Notes under the pieces: generated by a model
The model's database searches: none
The model's input: only the letters and a program-made list of their open reading frames with translations
Told to the model about the DNA's origin: nothing
NCBI GenBank assembly: GCA_944358355.1
Contig: CALVQY010000009.1
Span: forward strand, 1-44,141
Length of the DNA stretch: 44,141 bases
Source: an uncultured Bacilli bacterium
GTDB taxonomy: Bacteria; Bacillota_I; Bacilli_A; RF39; UBA660
Reading direction: 5' to 3'
Shown: in pieces, positions 24,328 to 32,283 of the stretch
How the letters are laid out: the number at the start of each line of letters is the position of its first letter
Position numbering within the stretch: position 1 is the first letter of the stretch
Translations under genes and position numbers: made by a program

Positions 24328-25542
24328 CTCAACTCTTCCAAGAAGAAAGTCCATAGCACTTATTTGTTTTATTCCATTATAATTATTAGTATCATAATCA
24401 AGAGTAATTAAATACTTTTTATAATGATCCTGAATAGTTTCTAAAGGCCTTAATTCTCTTTCTAAAGTCTTCTCATCTCTAACAGAAAGAGAAACTTGAA
24501 TATAAATATAGTCATCTCCTGTTTCAACTACAAAGTCAACTTCTTTTTCTTCATTTTTACCAACATAAACTCTATAACCTTTTCTTTTTAACTCTAAAAA
24601 TATAATATTTTCAAGAATATGCCCTAAATCTTTATTGTGATTTCTCCCTAAAAGATATGTCCTTAATCCTAAATCTGATAAATAATATTTTTCTTGTGTT
24701 TTTAATAACCCCTTTCCTTTAACATCAAATCTATTAACTTTATATAATATATAACTATTAAGTAAGACCCCTACATATTCTTCTATTGTATGAGTAGAAG
24801 AACTTCTTCCTAAAGATGTTAAAGTATTACTTATTTTATTTATAGATACTAAAGAGCCAATATTATCAAAAAGAAATTTGCAAACACTTTCTAGGACTAA
24901 TATATCTTTAATTTTTTTTCTATTTATTATATCTTTTACAATAACCGTATTATAGATACTATCTAAATATTTAAGTTTCTCTTCATCATTATCTAAGTTT
25001 ATTAAATAAGGAAAGCCTCCATACATAATATAATCATTATATTTTTTTAACTCGTCACTTTCTCCATAATAACTTAAATACTCTTTAAATGATAAAGGTA
25101 ACACATGGATTTCTATATATCTTCCTGTAAGGTAGGTTGCAAGTTCTCCAGATAACATATAAGAATTAGAACCTGTGATATAGATATCTAAATATTTTCT
25201 CAAATATAGGCTATCTATACATTTTTGAAAAAGTGGAACGTTTTGAATCTCATCTAAAAATATATAGTTTTTAACTTTAGAATCTGTATTATCTAAAATA
25301 TAATTATGTAGTTTATCTGAATCTAATAAATCTTTATAATTATTATCTTCAAAATTTATATAAATTATATTATTCTCATTAACTCCTTCTTTTTTTAATA
25401 AATCTCTATACTGTTCTAATATTGTAGATTTACCGCTTCTTCTAATACCAGTTAATACTTTAATTAAATCTTTATCTTTATAATTACTTAATTCATTTAA
25501 ATAGTTAGTACGTATAATCTTTTTATCATTCATTTTAAACAT
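24322..25542 (-). CDS. AAA ATPase with C-terminal DUF4143 domain
   Basis: 406 aa. Walker A GIRRSGKST (about 32-40), Walker B YIFLDEIQNV and an ITGSNSYML sensor segment form the AAA_14 ATPase. The C-terminal DUF4143 region has a PD-(D/E)XK-like pattern (LENIIFLELKRKGY, EKEVDFVVETGD, YIQVSLSV). Such proteins are common and variable in gut Firmicutes; their function is not established. The start is ATG 25542 after AAAGGA. Confidence 0.88.
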   Translation of the reverse strand: MFKMNDKKIIRTNYLNELSNYKDKDLIKVLTGIRRSGKSTILEQYRDLLKKEGVNENNIIYINFEDNNYKDLLDSDKLHNYILDNTDSKVKNYIFLDEIQNVPLFQKCIDSLYLRKYLDIYITGSNSYMLSGELATYLTGRYIEIHVLPLSFKEYLSYYGESDELKKYNDYIMYGGFPYLINLDNDEEKLKYLDSIYNTVIVKDIINRKKIKDILVLESVCKFLFDNIGSLVSINKISNTLTSLGRSSSTHTIEEYVGVLLNSYILYKVNRFDVKGKGLLKTQEKYYLSDLGLRTYLLGRNHNKDLGHILENIIFLELKRKGYRVYVGKNEEKEVDFVVETGDDYIYIQVSLSVRDEKTLERELRPLETIQDHYKKYLITLDYDTNNYNGIKQISAMDFLLGRVEL

Positions 25543-25560
25543 CGTTTCCTTTCTATTTAT

Positions 25561-25589
25561 ATTATATATTATAATAATAGATGCGTCAA
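25561..25589 (-). promoter_or_regulatory. Promoter of the DUF4143 ATPase gene
   Basis: Minus strand TTGACG (25584-25589), 17 bp, TATAAT (25561-25566). Confidence 0.7.
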
Positions 25590-25638
25590 CATTTAGCAGT
25601 CAAATGCAAAAACAAAAGATTATAAAAAAGTTTATGCA

Positions 25639-26640
25639 CTATTTTATAAAGTAATTACCTTTAGGAAAAGTAATAATAACTTTAGTATATTTTAAATAGA
25701 CTGATTCTATTTTAATATCAATACCAAGCTTATCACAAAGTTTTTTTACAAGATAAAGACCTATACCACTAGCATTCTTTTTACTTCTATTACTACCTGT
25801 AAAGCCCTTTTCAAATACTTTAGATAAATCAGATTCTTTTATTCCTACCCCATTATCATATATTACTAATTTTATATTATTCTTATCATCTATTCCTTTA
25901 ATTCTAACAATTCTCTCTTTTTTATTTTGATATTTTAAAGAATTATTAAGTATTTGTTCTATTATGAAATTTAACCATTTAATATCAGTATAAACTACTA
26001 AATTATCTAAGTTTTTAACTTCTACTTTAAATGAATAATTAAGTAAATAATTTTTATATTCTAATAAAACAGGATGTACAAGATCTGCAAGAGTCACTTC
26101 TTTAATAAAATAGTCTTTTTCTACTACATCACTTTTTGCATAAAACAACATTTTATCAACTAATCTACTAATCTTTAAAACATCCTCTTTAACTCTTTCA
26201 TCATTATTATTATCAGCATAAAGAGATAAAGCAGAAATTGGCGTTTTTATCTCATGAATAAAACTATCTAAGAAGTCAAGATACTCTTCCTTTGAGTTTT
26301 CTACTTCACTTAACTTATCATTTAAAGCTTTACAAGCCTTATCTAAAGCGTAGTAATAGGCCTTATTCTCTAGATTCTTAGGTTTATCAATTACTTCTTT
26401 AATTAGATATTTCTCATCTAAAGAATCAACTAAATTAACTATTTTAACATACCTTTTCTTAATTAAAATATAACTAACTAGCAAAGATATAAGGATAAAA
26501 GCAATTATTAAGATAGCAAATAAGATGACTATACCAACATTTATTCCTATTAATAAAAGATAAATACTTAATAATATTGTAAAAAGTAAACTACTAATAA
26601 TAAAAAATATCTTTTCTTCTAAATACTCTAAAAACATCAT
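25639..26640 (-). CDS. BceS-like intramembrane-sensing histidine kinase (module 2)
   Basis: 333 aa with two closely spaced membrane segments (about 10-32 and 35-58) and no extracellular domain. The H-box is FIHEIKTPISAL (about 127-138), the N-box ILNNSLKYQNK, G1 DNGVGI, and G2 SGIGLYLVKKL. Its start overlaps the regulator stop (ATGA). It is paralogous to 16071-17078. Confidence 0.93.
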   Translation of the reverse strand: MMFLEYLEEKIFFIISSLLFTILLSIYLLLIGINVGIVILFAILIIAFILISLLVSYILIKKRYVKIVNLVDSLDEKYLIKEVIDKPKNLENKAYYYALDKACKALNDKLSEVENSKEEYLDFLDSFIHEIKTPISALSLYADNNNDERVKEDVLKISRLVDKMLFYAKSDVVEKDYFIKEVTLADLVHPVLLEYKNYLLNYSFKVEVKNLDNLVVYTDIKWLNFIIEQILNNSLKYQNKKERIVRIKGIDDKNNIKLVIYDNGVGIKESDLSKVFEKGFTGSNRSKKNASGIGLYLVKKLCDKLGIDIKIESVYLKYTKVIITFPKGNYFIK

Positions 26641-27299
26641 AACCTATAACCAACACCTCTTACTGTCTTAATAAAGTCTTCCAATCCAATATCTCTTAAT
26701 TTATTTCTTAATCTATTAATATTTACTATTAAGATATTCTCATCTAAATAAAACTTATCATTCCATAAATATTCTATTAACATATCTTTACTTAGAATAT
26801 TAGGATAATTAAAAAAAAGATAGTACATAAGTAAAAATTCATTTCTAGTTAGTTCTATCTCTTTATCTTGATATTTAATAAGAGATAAGTGTAAGTCTAA
26901 AGATACTCCATTTACTATTAATTCTTTATGATTTTTAGGATTAACTTCATCCAAACATTTTCTAATTTTAAGTAGCAATAATTCTTTATTATAAGGTTTA
27001 GTAATAAAGTCATATCCCCCAGCATTTAAGCTCTTTATTTCATCATCTATAGTATTTCTACTAGTAACAAAAATAACAGGCTTATTAGTAATCTTTCTTA
27101 TTTTTTTAATTACTTCATAACCATTAGTATCAGGTAAATTAATATCTAAAAGAATTAAATCTGGGTTAATATTTTCTATTGCTTTTTCTATATTAAAAAA
27201 ATCCACACTACTACTAACACTATAATTATTATTAGAGAGTAAAATTCCTAACTCTTTCCTAATTATTTCATCATCTTCTATAATTAATATTTTCTCCAT
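26637..27299 (-). CDS. BceR-like response regulator, OmpR family (module 2)
   Basis: 220 aa. Receiver with acidic IIEDDE, phosphosite in LILLDINLP and Lys in ITKPYN. DNA-binding winged helix with LTRNEFLLMYYL, VNINRLRNKL and KTVRGVGYRL. It overlaps the upstream 132-aa gene by 29 nt and the kinase by 4 nt. Its likely target is the operator at 31062-31075. Confidence 0.93.
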   Translation of the reverse strand: MEKILIIEDDEIIRKELGILLSNNNYSVSSSVDFFNIEKAIENINPDLILLDINLPDTNGYEVIKKIRKITNKPVIFVTSRNTIDDEIKSLNAGGYDFITKPYNKELLLLKIRKCLDEVNPKNHKELIVNGVSLDLHLSLIKYQDKEIELTRNEFLLMYYLFFNYPNILSKDMLIEYLWNDKFYLDENILIVNINRLRNKLRDIGLEDFIKTVRGVGYRL

Positions 27300-27669
27300 T
27301 ATTTACTCTTTTCTGTTTTAATTTATTTAAAGAAATCACTTTTCCCTTATAATCAGCTCTACGAATAGAATCATGTTCTATATAAAGTTCACCCTCACTA
27401 TCAAAAAAAGGTATTGTGTCTTTTAAAATGCCACAGCCATCTCTAAATTCTCCTAATGCATTAACTTCATTAATTTTTCCTTTTAAGTCTTTTTCATCTT
27501 TTATCGTATCAATATCTACAAAACCTTCTCCTAATTTAAGAAGTAAAGCATTCTCTTTATAAGGAACAGTTGTAACTTTTAAAGAGAATTTATGAGGCCT
27601 AAACTCATTTTCTTCAGATATTTTTTTATAGATATCTCCAAGATATAAAGATGTTATTTTAATAAACAT
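27271..27669 (-). CDS. Hypothetical 132-aa protein in the Bce module 2 locus
   Basis: ATG 27669 (MFIKITSLYLG) lies 9 nt after AGGAG. An in-frame TTG at 27678 is too close. The protein is not recognised, has no membrane segment, and seems beta-rich (FSLKVTTVPYKENALLLKLGEGFVDI). Its last ten codons overlap the regulator gene, so the three genes 27669-25639 are probably one coupled unit. Confidence 0.7.
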   Translation of the reverse strand: MFIKITSLYLGDIYKKISEENEFRPHKFSLKVTTVPYKENALLLKLGEGFVDIDTIKDEKDLKGKINEVNALGEFRDGCGILKDTIPFFDSEGELYIEHDSIRRADYKGKVISLNKLKQKRVNNGENINYRR

Positions 27670-27689
27670 AGTTTTCAACTCCTAAACAT

Positions 27690-27717
27690 ATTTTAACAGT
27701 TTCTTAGTAGATGTCAA
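27690..27717 (-). promoter_or_regulatory. Internal promoter for the 132-aa/RR/HK genes
   Basis: Minus strand TTGACA (27712-27717), 16 bp, TAAAAT (27690-27695), just after the VTT-protein stop codon. The regulator and kinase can thus be made independently of the inducible transporter promoter. Confidence 0.65.
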
Positions 27718-27719
27718 TA

Positions 27720-28280
27720 TCAAAGTATATAATAAAAGATACTATAGAAAATTAAAGTTAGAGGTTTACCAAGTATTATATATATTATGAACTCTTTTAA
27801 GGTAATATTACTAATACCTGCTACATAACATAACAAATCATCAGGAGCGCCTGGTATTAAAATACCTAAGAAAAAGATTTTTTTAAAGGTATTATTTCTA
27901 ATGTAATTAAGATATTTATCAACTAAAGATTTATCAAAAAGTTTATAGATTATTTTAAGACCATATTTTTTAGATAAGAAATAGGAAATAACACTTCCAA
28001 TAGATAAACCTAGATAATTGTAAATAAATCCTTCTATAGAACCAAAAGCAAGAACTCCAGCAAGGCAAGATGCTCCTCCTGGAATAACAGGAAATACTAC
28101 TTGAAAAGATTGTAAGAAAAGGAAAAAGAAAGGTGCAATAAAGCCTAAAGACTTCATATAGGAAACAAGAATCTCTTTATCTTCTAAAAGTCCTAATTTA
28201 ACAGCATAAACTATAAAACAAACAAGAAAAATAGTAATAATAATTGTTACTATTTTTATAAGTAATTTACTATTTTTCAT
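27720..28280 (-). CDS. TVP38/TMEM64-family (VTT domain) membrane protein
   Basis: 186 aa with about five membrane segments and the VTT core: FQVVFPVIPGGASCLAGVLAFG, then GSVISYFLSKKYG and FLGILIPGAPDDLLCYVAGIS with the conserved Pro/Gly pattern. The family is related to DedA proteins, some of which carry undecaprenyl phosphate across the membrane. Its ribosome site lies inside the 3' end of the Bce permease gene, 4 bp upstream, so it is part of that operon. Confidence 0.88.
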   Translation of the reverse strand: MKNSKLLIKIVTIIITIFLVCFIVYAVKLGLLEDKEILVSYMKSLGFIAPFFFLFLQSFQVVFPVIPGGASCLAGVLAFGSIEGFIYNYLGLSIGSVISYFLSKKYGLKIIYKLFDKSLVDKYLNYIRNNTFKKIFFLGILIPGAPDDLLCYVAGISNITLKEFIIYIILGKPLTLIFYSIFYYIL

Positions 28281-28283
28281 AAT

Positions 28284-30257
28284 CTAATACTCCAAACATC
28301 TTTTAAATGAGAAATAAGAGACTAAGTAATAGATTAGATAGATTATTAAAAATAATCCAGAACTTAAGAAGATAAATGATAAGTAAGAGGTATTACTAGC
28401 AAGAAATGGCGCAAAGATATGATTTAGACTTGTACTAATAGAAAAGTTAATAATAAATGGAAGTATCACGGGGAATAAGAAATAAACTAATAATTGTTTT
28501 CTAACTGTCTTTAAGATAGTTCTTTTGCTTAGTCCTAGTTTATTTAAAGTATCATAATACTTCTTATAAGTAATGGCATCATTAATACTTTGAACAGCGA
28601 TAATAGTACCAGTTACTACTGTAAAGATAAAAGCTAGATAAAATAAAGTAAAGTCCATAATCGTCATAACGGATTTATTCATAGCCATATAATAACCTTT
28701 TACAAAGACATTAGCAGAAGCATAACAGTAAGTAGTACCAGTTTCAGGATCAGTTTCACATATATCTTTATTTAAAATATTAATAAGTTCATTGTTTAAC
28801 TCTTCTTTAGTCTCTTCTTTAGTATCAACTACTAACGTATCAGATTCAGACTTTAAACTATTAATGACATCATCAGGTACAACAATAACAAAACCATTTC
28901 CATAAGACCAACTAGAAGTATAATAAGTATCAGTAACACCTTTTAGTTTTAAAGATTTATCTCCTATTTTAATAGTCTTAAGTTTATTTTTTATATCAAT
29001 AATGCCATTATAAACACTACTAGATGAGTGAATATAATATTGATTAGGTTTTAAAGTAATAGGATCTCTTCCTTTTAGTTCTAATAATTTATTATAATCA
29101 CTTAGTCTTAAGTAAGTATCAGTACCTCTCCAACCTTTATAATCATAAGATAAGTTATCATTAACATAATTTACATCATTAAAATATTCATGATAAGTAA
29201 ATACTTCTTCTATTTCATATTCTTTCTTTATGTGATTAATATATTTGTCAAAATTTTCTTCATCATCAATAACAGTAACATCATATGGCGCCGACATATC
29301 TATTTGAATATCAAATATCTCATTAAACATTAAAGAAAATGTTAAAGATACAAGAGTAAGTGTAATTAATAAAGATAGAGTTCCTAAAGATTTCTTCATT
29401 GTCTTAACTTTAGCATTAAACTGTCTTATAACAAAGAGATTATCTTTAGTATATTTAAGACTCTTATGTTTTAAGACAAAGGATAAAAGAAAATTAGCAA
29501 AAGATGAGATGAATAAGTAGATACCTACTATTAACATAATAATAGATAACATTACTAATAAAGTATCAGGCTCAATTCCTACACCTTTAAACTCATTATT
29601 AAAGATAAGTAGTCCTCCTATAACAAGAATAAGAGAAATTATAAATGAAATAATAGATTTATTTTTAGTAAGTTTATTCTTTTCATTAAAATTATTTAAA
29701 TACAATAAATCATGTATTTTAAGACGTTTAATTCTTCTTTTAGTTAAAAGTAATACCACAAAATATATAAGTAAAAAGTATCCTAAAGATAAAAGAAAAG
29801 GTATTAAATAATCAGTAGGTAATTTGACAATATAAGGAGCATTAAAGATATTTAAGATAATACTAGATATAATGGTACTAAGTAAAATACCTACAAAGAA
29901 TGATAAGACTAAAGATATAAAACCTAGTATTAAGTTTTCTAAGATGAACATAAGAGAGATGTCTTTCTTACTAATACCAAGTAATAGATAAAGTCCAAAC
30001 TCTTTACTTCGTTTTTTAAAGATAAATTTAATCATGTAGTTAATTAAAAATCCTAAGACAAAGCATACTATTAAACTGACAAAAATCATCGCGATACGAA
30101 AATTTTTCATCATATCAGCTAAATCAATGATATCTTTAGAGTTAGAGATAAGATTAAAAGAAAACATTAAAGAAAATGCTATAGTAATAGTAACTATATA
30201 GATTAAATAATCTTTAATACTTCTTTTAGCATTATTTATAGAAAGTTTAAAAAGCAT
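28284..30257 (-). CDS. Bce-type ABC transporter permease (module 2)
   Basis: 657-aa paralog of 13185-15245: about ten membrane segments, a large extracytoplasmic domain (about 315-535), a KKRSKEFGLYLLLGIS block after the second segment, and a C-terminal FtsX-like block. The start codon overlaps the ATPase stop by one base (TAATG). Confidence 0.92.
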   Translation of the reverse strand: MLFKLSINNAKRSIKDYLIYIVTITIAFSLMFSFNLISNSKDIIDLADMMKNFRIAMIFVSLIVCFVLGFLINYMIKFIFKKRSKEFGLYLLLGISKKDISLMFILENLILGFISLVLSFFVGILLSTIISSIILNIFNAPYIVKLPTDYLIPFLLSLGYFLLIYFVVLLLTKRRIKRLKIHDLLYLNNFNEKNKLTKNKSIISFIISLILVIGGLLIFNNEFKGVGIEPDTLLVMLSIIMLIVGIYLFISSFANFLLSFVLKHKSLKYTKDNLFVIRQFNAKVKTMKKSLGTLSLLITLTLVSLTFSLMFNEIFDIQIDMSAPYDVTVIDDEENFDKYINHIKKEYEIEEVFTYHEYFNDVNYVNDNLSYDYKGWRGTDTYLRLSDYNKLLELKGRDPITLKPNQYYIHSSSSVYNGIIDIKNKLKTIKIGDKSLKLKGVTDTYYTSSWSYGNGFVIVVPDDVINSLKSESDTLVVDTKEETKEELNNELINILNKDICETDPETGTTYCYASANVFVKGYYMAMNKSVMTIMDFTLFYLAFIFTVVTGTIIAVQSINDAITYKKYYDTLNKLGLSKRTILKTVRKQLLVYFLFPVILPFIINFSISTSLNHIFAPFLASNTSYLSFIFLSSGLFLIIYLIYYLVSYFSFKRCLEY

Positions 30258-31012
30258 TACTTAATATCTCCTCCAAGTAATGTTAAAACATCTATAATCT
30301 CATCATAAAACTCTCCTCTTGTTTTTTTACCTTTAATTATTTCATTAAATATTTTCCCATCTTTAATAAATAAAACACGACTTGCAAAACTCGCTGAAAA
30401 GGCATCATGAGTAACCATCAAAATAGTTGCTTTCAACTCTTCATTCATCTCTTTAAATGTTTCTAATAAAACTCTAGCATTACGAGAGTCTAAAGCCCCT
30501 GTAGGTTCATCTGCAAGTATTAATTTAGGGGAATTAATAAGGGCTCTAGCACAGGCACATCTTTGTTTTTGTCCTCCACTTACTTCATAAGGATATTTAC
30601 TAAGAATATCACTAATACCTAATTTTTTACTAATATCTAAAACTAGATCATCAATCTTAGTTTTATCTTCTTTATTAATTATTAAAGATAAGGCAATATT
30701 TTCTTTTATAGTTAGAGTATCTAGCAAATTAAAGTCTTGAAAAACAAAGCCAAGATTTTTCTTTCTAAAGTTAGATAATTCTTCTTCATTTAAATTAGTA
30801 ATATCTACTCCATTAATAATAATATTTCCACTAGTAACAGTATCTATTGTAGATATAGTATTAAGCAAGGTTGTTTTACCACTACCACTTGCCCCCATAA
30901 TAGCAAGAAATTCATTATCATTAACAGTAAATGATATATTATTTAAAGCTTTAGTAATATTATTATTACTACCATAATATTTTTTTAAATTATTAACTTT
31001 TAAAACTTCCAT
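30257..31012 (-). CDS. Bce-type ABC transporter ATP-binding protein (module 2)
   Basis: 251 aa with Walker A GASGSGKTT, Q-loop FVFQDFNLL, signature SGGQKQR, Walker B LILADEPTG, VTHDAF, and the C-terminal EIIDVLTLLGGD shared with its module 1 paralog. It is the first gene of the transporter operon. The ribosome site is AAAGGAG, and a BceR-like operator lies about 50 bp upstream. Confidence 0.95.
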   Translation of the reverse strand: MEVLKVNNLKKYYGSNNNITKALNNISFTVNDNEFLAIMGASGSGKTTLLNTISTIDTVTSGNIIINGVDITNLNEEELSNFRKKNLGFVFQDFNLLDTLTIKENIALSLIINKEDKTKIDDLVLDISKKLGISDILSKYPYEVSGGQKQRCACARALINSPKLILADEPTGALDSRNARVLLETFKEMNEELKATILMVTHDAFSASFASRVLFIKDGKIFNEIIKGKKTRGEFYDEIIDVLTLLGGDIK

Positions 31013-31040
31013 ACAAATCTCCTTTCTTTACCAATATATC

Positions 31041-31072
31041 ACAAAAAAACTGTAAATTTTATTACAGTTTTG
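31041..31072 (-). terminator. Intrinsic terminator after the Rpn-family gene
   Basis: AAACTGTAA (minus strand 31070-31062) pairs with TTACAGTTT (31055-31047), followed by a run of Ts. It overlaps the operator-like sequence at 31062-31075, so read-through from the Rpn gene and Bce induction may interact. Confidence 0.75.
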
Positions 31073-31075
31073 TTA
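31062..31075 (-). promoter_or_regulatory. BceR-type operator upstream of ABC module 2
   Basis: Minus strand TAACA-AAAC-TGTAA fits the TNACA-N4-TGTAA motif I recall for BceR-like regulators exactly. It lies 50-63 bp upstream of the ATPase start, with a TATATT -10-like box about 23 bp further downstream. Confidence 0.7.
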
Positions 31076-31079
31076 GGTA

Positions 31080-31993
31080 TTACATCAACATTGTTATTTG
31101 TTTCTTAGATAGACCAGTAGCTTTCATTATATCTTTTTTAGATATCCCCATATTAAGAAGATTTTTTGCAATAGTTTTTTTCTCATCTTTAGCACCTTTT
31201 TCTTCAGCGATTTTACTATGATATTCTATCTTTAAAGCTTCTTCCTCCTTTCTTCTTTTTTCAGGGTCATATAGTCCTATATTATCAATATTATTTGTTA
31301 ATTCATATAATCTTTCTGAAACTTCCATAAGTTCTTCATCTCCTTCTGCTAATTTTTTAATTTCTAGATAATCATCTAACATTAATATTACTAATTCTTT
31401 ATCTAATTTAGTTAACTCTTCTCCATTATGATATTTATTATAACTTTTCATCATATCTATATGTATCTTTTCACTAGTTTCTGTTTCTATTATGTTTCAT
31501 TATTTTTCATGTAAAATTTAGAGATATTTTCTTTTCCTAAACATTCTTCAAAGTTATCAAATATATCAAAGTTTATTTGGATTACTTTTATTTTCTTACT
31601 ATACTCTTCTCCTTTACTTAATAACTCAGCCTTTATTTTACAAAAATAAGCATCATTTCGCTCTATTAGTCCATCCCAGTATCCACGATTACATTCCAAG
31701 TTAATAATAAAACCTGGTAATTTAAAGATAAAATCTGATACTTTCTTTTTTTCAAGAGCATTCGCTATTTTATATTCAACATTCTGTTCTTTAAAGTTTT
31801 CAATAATAAAAGCTTTATCGAGTCCAGTTAATTTAGATATTATGTCTCCTAAATATAAAAGACAGTCACCCATAATAGATTTAAAAACAGTGTCAAGAGT
31901 ACCTTCATAGACAAATTTATTAGATATCATATATTCCCTAATCTCTTCATTAGAGACATTCTTTGGAATATTTTTAATTCGTTTTTTTATCAT
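31080..31993 (-). pseudogene. Rpn/PD-(D/E)XK-family nuclease gene broken by one frameshift
   Basis: ATG 31993 after AAGGAGG opens a frame that stops at 31490 after FYMKNNET. The adjacent frame continues without a gap as IIETETSEKIHIDMMKSYN and runs to 31080. The N-terminal part has the Rpn nuclease core (GTLDTVFKSIMGD, FIINLECNRGYW with the acidic residue, KIKVIQINFD). The C-terminal part ends in the family's helix-turn-helix-like tail (KNLLNMGISKKDIMKATGLS). A single base change in length near 31492 accounts for the break. It could also be a sequencing error. Confidence 0.85.
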
Positions 31994-32049
31994 AAAACCT
32001 CCTTGCAAGTGTTATAGCAGATTCTAAAAGACATTGCAAAAAGGCAATT

Positions 32050-32107
32050 TTTAAAATTCAAAGAAAATAAGGCTTCAATTTACTATTTTCTCTAGACGAA
32101 TTTTAAA
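32050..32107. other. Nested 58-nt hairpin in the Rpn gene leader
   Basis: TTTAAAATTC (32050-32059) pairs with GAATTTTAAA (32098-32107). Inside it AGAAAATA (32062-32069) pairs with TATTTTCT (32084-32091). It lies within a ~210-nt untranslated leader downstream of the promoter at 32213-32241. No ORF is seen in 31994-32243. Confidence 0.6.
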
Positions 32108-32212
32108 TATTCATATCAAAAATTACCCTCAATTTACAAAATTCATACTTTTTTATTTTTTTACATCACTCCTTCTTTTTCCATCTTCTAATAAAGTCTC
32201 CCATCTATCTAT

Positions 32213-32241
32213 AATGTATCATGAGAGATAGGTTATGTCAA
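32213..32241 (-). promoter_or_regulatory. Probable promoter of the Rpn-family gene
   Basis: Minus strand TTGACA (32236-32241), 17 bp, TACATT (32213-32218). It is placed just after the terminator of the upstream surface-protein gene. Confidence 0.55.
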
Positions 32242-32243
32242 GA

Positions 32244-32268
32244 TGAAAAAAGCAACTAATTTGTTGCT
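32244..32268 (-). terminator. Intrinsic terminator of the DUF6273 surface-protein gene
   Basis: AGCAAC and GTTGCT pair around AAATTA on the minus strand (32268-32251), followed by TTTTTT. Confidence 0.85.
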
Positions 32269-32283
32269 CATTTCTAAAATATA

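Noticed and set aside
31080..31490. A separate functional 124-aa gene downstream of the Rpn fragment
   Set aside because: Its sequence continues the Rpn family protein directly after a one-base slip, and the ATG at 31454 lacks a ribosome site.
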